DNA from: an uncultured Clostridia bacterium
GTDB taxonomy: Bacteria > Bacillota > Clostridia > Oscillospirales > Ruminococcaceae
Assembly: GCA_946563605.1 (NCBI GenBank)
Contig: CAMNVW010000091.1
Span: 1 to 6,143 of the forward strand
Direction of reading: 5' to 3'
Length of the DNA: 6,143 nt
The notes below the pieces were generated by a model. It saw only the letters and a list, made by a program, of their open reading frames with translations. It ran no database searches and was not told the origin of the DNA. Made by a program: the position numbers and the translations under genes. The first letter of the stretch is position 1, and each line of letters starts with the position of its first letter. Below, one piece after another: positions 4,018-6,143 of this stretch.

Positions 4018-6143
4018 TTATCTGCGTTTCTTCATCAGAAGGGCGATGCCGCCAATCGAGAGGAGAGCCGCAGCCATTGCAGGAACCGGAACCATATCGC
4101 CGGTACTTGGGTTGTTTTTCAGCGGAACCTCTTCATCCTCGATGGTGATTAAATCCTCCGGCAGGTCAGCCAGCGGAACATCCTCGTCCTCAATGGTGGT
4201 GGTTGGAACCGGAGTATCGTTGATAATGGTTGGTGTGTCATCGTCACCACCACCGGTATATGGAAGTGGTTCTGGTTCTGGGTCTGGGTCTGGGGTTGGA
4301 GTTGGGTCTGGGTCTGGATCTGGATCTGGATCTGGATCTGGATCTGGATCTGGATCGGTGCTGTTCAGACTCCACTGGGCGGTATAGGTTACGTCTCCGG
4401 TCACGGTTTCTGCGACAGCAGGAGACCATCCAGTAAAGGTGTATCCGCTTCGGGTAGGATTAGAAATGGTCGGAGTGGCAGCGCCTTCCTTGGCTTTGAA
4501 GATTTGGTCAGCGAAAATTACGCTGTTCTCAACGCCATCGGTATAGGTGACAGTGTATTCCTTGGCATAGACATTGTAGATATAAGGGGTAACGGGGTTA
4601 TTGTCCTTGGATACATACAGTCGACCAATGTTCTCGCTGTCGACCTGTTTCGTTGTACCAAACACATGATCCCACACATAAGAGTCTTCTGTGACGCCAT
4701 AATTGCTCTGGGTCATGGTCAGGTAAATGCCATCGCCGATAACAGGGATATTTACGGTCCATTTGAGATGATAATTGAGGTGCTCCTCATCATAACCCAC
4801 AATCGTGGTTATTCCATCTACTTCGCCCAAAATTGCGCGTGGGGTTTCCATTACTTCGGCATCCTTGCGATACAAGGTTTTGGTAACAGTCTCTCCCTTG
4901 ACATCTTGATAGCTGTAAGTGATAGAGTAATCTTCGGGTAAGTTGTCCAAAGTAAAGGAATCATGTTTTACTGTTTCGAAGGCAACCATAATATCGACCT
5001 TGCGTTCGGTTACTGTGTCATCAGGCTTCTCTGTTTCACCCTGTCGATAATAATGCCATGTTGGGATATTCTTTTGCCCAAACGGAAAGCTGGTGACCGA
5101 GATTGTAGCCTGTTCGGTTGTGAAAAGCTTGTTATCAATAATCTGCTGATACCAGGCATATCCGTCAACCTCTTGTCCTTTCAGGGTCAGCTGAACTTCT
5201 GTCGGTGTGGTGCCGTTTTCGTTTACAAGAACATACAGAACTTGATTGTTCGACAAACCAAATGGTAATTTTTCGTTTTCGGTTGTACCAGTGTAGGTTT
5301 TTCCGCCATACTTATAGCTGTAGTCGTAATGGATAGTAGGAGCTTTCTGTAGGGAGTCACCCTCGGTAACCTGAAAGTTTAGCTGAAGCCGCACTTCCTG
5401 AAGATTGGCTCCATCAGGAACCTCTGGTTTTTCATCAGGATTTTTTTCCCACACAGCATAGAGTGTGATATTGTTATTGAGTGGGAGTTGAATGCCTACT
5501 TGCAAATCGTTGTCAGGAAAGTTAGCGTTTGCTTGTCTGCTCCATCCCAGTATACTGTACCCTTCTCGCTTCATATTGCGGTAGCTTTTGATGAAGACCC
5601 GATCGCCCGATTTTACTGTCTCGCCCTCTGGCAAACCCGTGACATCGTCACCGTCGGCATTGGCGTCGTAGGTCAATGTAACCTTTTCAGGTTTCGGTTC
5701 GGACAGCTTTTGTTCCAGTGCGGTCAGTTTTGCAAGAACCTCTGGGTCAAAAGCAGCTTTCTGTCCTTCGGTCAGTGCATCGTATGCTGTACGGGCAGAA
5801 GTGACCTGTGCTTTGAGTGCTTCGAGGTCGGTTTCTTCGGTGATTTCTGCCGGCAGAGCGTTAATCAGCTCAACAACCGCTTGGACAGCATCTTCAGACT
5901 TACCGTTTTTGTTGTTGTCCTCGGTGCCGTTGTTCTCGGTATTTCCATTATCTGGGTTAGCCGGGTTTTCTGGATTGCCGTTTTCGCTGTTGTTTTCGGT
6001 ATTGCTGTCGTTGTTGTTGTTGTTGTTGTCGCCTTCGGTATTACCGTCGTTGTTGTTGTCGCCTTCGGGATTGCCGTCGTTGTTGTTGCCGCCTTCGGTA
6101 TTACCGTCGTTGGTGTTGTTGTCTTCCGGTTTACCTTTTTCAC
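4018..6143 (-). CDS. Modular sortase-anchored surface protein with InlB-type repeats (N-terminus beyond the window)
   Basis: The frame is open from the stop at 4018-4020 to the window edge, giving 707 visible residues (numbered from the first whole codon, 6139-6141); the signal peptide lies outside. In order: Asn/Gly/Glu/Asp/Pro stalk (1-84); a short helical module with the pattern INALP...AYDALTEGQKAAF (about 85-148); an InlB/Listeria-Bacteroides repeat starting VTLTYDAN and ending LYAVW (about 153-233); two beta-rich modules of unknown family (about 249-367 and 381-528); a second InlB-type repeat with GYTFTGW and TAQW (529-590); an X-Pro stalk (596-627) running into LPYTG (626-630); two acidic IEDE(D/E)VPL motifs (650-657, 667-674); and NPSTGD (677-682), a hydrophobic segment and KKRR. 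No cysteine is visible. The role is probably adhesion or another cell-wall surface function, but no ligand-binding or enzymatic domain is recognisable. A TTG at 5676 lies inside InlB repeat 1 and is not the start. The gene converges on gpsA. Confidence 0.93.
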   Translation of the reverse strand, partial: EKGKPEDNNTNDGNTEGGNNNDGNPEGDNNNDGNTEGDNNNNNNDSNTENNSENGNPENPANPDNGNTENNGTEDNNKNGKSEDAVQAVVELINALPAEITEETDLEALKAQVTSARTAYDALTEGQKAAFDPEVLAKLTALEQKLSEPKPEKVTLTYDANADGDDVTGLPEGETVKSGDRVFIKSYRNMKREGYSILGWSRQANANFPDNDLQVGIQLPLNNNITLYAVWEKNPDEKPEVPDGANLQEVRLQLNFQVTEGDSLQKAPTIHYDYSYKYGGKTYTGTTENEKLPFGLSNNQVLYVLVNENGTTPTEVQLTLKGQEVDGYAWYQQIIDNKLFTTEQATISVTSFPFGQKNIPTWHYYRQGETEKPDDTVTERKVDIMVAFETVKHDSFTLDNLPEDYSITYSYQDVKGETVTKTLYRKDAEVMETPRAILGEVDGITTIVGYDEEHLNYHLKWTVNIPVIGDGIYLTMTQSNYGVTEDSYVWDHVFGTTKQVDSENIGRLYVSKDNNPVTPYIYNVYAKEYTVTYTDGVENSVIFADQIFKAKEGAATPTISNPTRSGYTFTGWSPAVAETVTGDVTYTAQWSLNSTDPDPDPDPDPDPDPDPDPTPTPDPDPEPEPLPYTGGGDDDTPTIINDTPVPTTTIEDEDVPLADLPEDLITIEDEEVPLKNNPSTGDMVPVPAMAAALLSIGGIALLMKKRR
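4021..4113 (-). other. C-terminal cell-wall sorting signal, NPSTGD type
   Basis: The last 31 residues have the tripartite layout of a sortase substrate: NPSTGD (4096-4113), a hydrophobic stretch rich in Ala, Leu and Ile, and a KKRR tail directly before the stop. The pentapeptide has Asn where the classical LPXTG has Leu, otherwise keeping P-x-T-G-D. Family knowledge says sortases of different classes accept such variants; which sortase acts here cannot be read, since none is encoded in the window. Confidence 0.85.
4120..4194 (-). repeat. Direct repeat encoding IEDE(D/E)VPL twice
   Basis: Two 24-bp copies (4171-4194 and 4120-4143) lie 51 bp apart and differ at four positions by my reading. 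They encode IEDEDVPL and IEDEEVPL just before the sorting signal. Two of the four differences (codons 4, 5, 6 and the first codon were compared by eye) are silent or conservative, so the protein motif is kept. This looks like a 17-codon tandem duplication of the acidic wall-spanning segment. Confidence 0.8.
4261..4356 (-). repeat. Hexanucleotide X-Pro repeat (16 units)
   Basis: Sixteen consecutive 6-bp units of the form NNN-CCA on the coding strand encode nine Asp-Pro, two Thr-Pro, two Asp-Pro, two Glu-Pro and one Leu-Pro. Seven units next to each other (4315-4356) are identical GATCCA. The proline codon is CCA in every unit. Such X-Pro tracts are rigid extended stalks that carry surface domains through the wall. 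The unit is a multiple of three, so slippage would change stalk length without breaking the frame. Confidence 0.95.
6031..6120 (-). repeat. 30-bp tandem repeat encoding an Asn/Gly/Glu/Asp stalk
   Basis: Three 30-bp units (6031-6060, 6061-6090, 6091-6120) encode variants of the ten-residue pattern DNNNDGN(T/P)EG. Degenerate versions continue downstream in the protein to about 5893, including six consecutive AAC Asn codons (6010-6027). The tract starts at or before the window edge. Composition is almost entirely Asn, Gly, Asp, Glu, Thr and Pro, with no hydrophobic core, so it should be an unstructured linker. Confidence 0.85.

Noticed and set aside
4230..4436. Plus-strand frame with LGLGL/LDLDL dipeptide repeats
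   Set aside because: It is the antisense reading of the X-Pro hexamer repeat in the surface-protein gene.
4018..5676. Surface protein as a complete 552-residue gene starting at TTG 5676
   Set aside because: The frame stays open upstream to 6143 and the TTG falls within the conserved VTLTYDAN start of an InlB-type repeat, so the gene is longer and partial here.
5865..6143. Minus-strand Thr-rich frame (repeated AIPKTTT/VIPKATT)
   Set aside because: It is the out-of-frame reading of the Asn-rich 30-bp repeat; the in-frame version connects to the folded surface-protein domains.

Overview
The window looks like chromosome from a Gram-positive gut-type Clostridia bacterium, probably Oscillospirales/Ruminococcaceae-like. 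The reasons are the der-plsY-gpsA gene neighbourhood typical of Firmicutes, strong AGGAG-type ribosome binding sites, SigA-type promoter spacing, and a sortase-anchored surface protein with InlB/Listeria-Bacteroides repeats. The exact genus cannot be read from the sequence.

Layout. Positions 1-269 are intergenic. They begin with what looks like the downstream half of a terminator (1-17), followed by a dense run of eight short perfect or near-perfect inverted repeats (15-232) and the der leader. On the + strand come der (270-1604), a Rho-independent terminator (1617-1645), a near-consensus extended -10 promoter (1683-1711), plsY (1734-2429), a small GNAT acetyltransferase gene whose GTG start overlaps the plsY stop (2426-2893), and gpsA (2922-3929). 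A 15-bp bidirectional terminator hairpin (3972-4005) separates these from a convergent minus-strand gene (4018 to beyond 6143). That gene encodes a large modular cell-wall-anchored protein whose N-terminus lies outside the window.

How the genes work together. GpsA makes sn-glycerol-3-phosphate from dihydroxyacetone phosphate. PlsY acylates it with acyl-phosphate to give lysophosphatidic acid, so the two genes supply and commit the first steps of phospholipid synthesis. Der is a ribosome-assembly GTPase that commonly sits beside them. Here der is punctuated by its own terminator, and plsY-GNAT-gpsA forms a separate transcription unit. The GNAT gene is an extra member whose substrate cannot be read from sequence.

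The minus-strand surface protein reads, N to C: Asn/Gly/Glu/Asp low-complexity stalk with a 30-bp repeat, a short helical module, an InlB-type repeat, two beta-rich modules of unknown family, a second InlB-type repeat, an X-Pro stalk built from a 6-bp repeat, an internal LPYTG, a duplicated acidic IEDE(D/E)VPL motif, and a terminal NPSTGD-hydrophobic-KKRR sorting signal.

The most unexplained part is the hairpin run upstream of der. The surface protein's two sortase-like motifs and three independent in-frame repeat tracts are the next most interesting. I do not see an obvious new defence or mobile system here.
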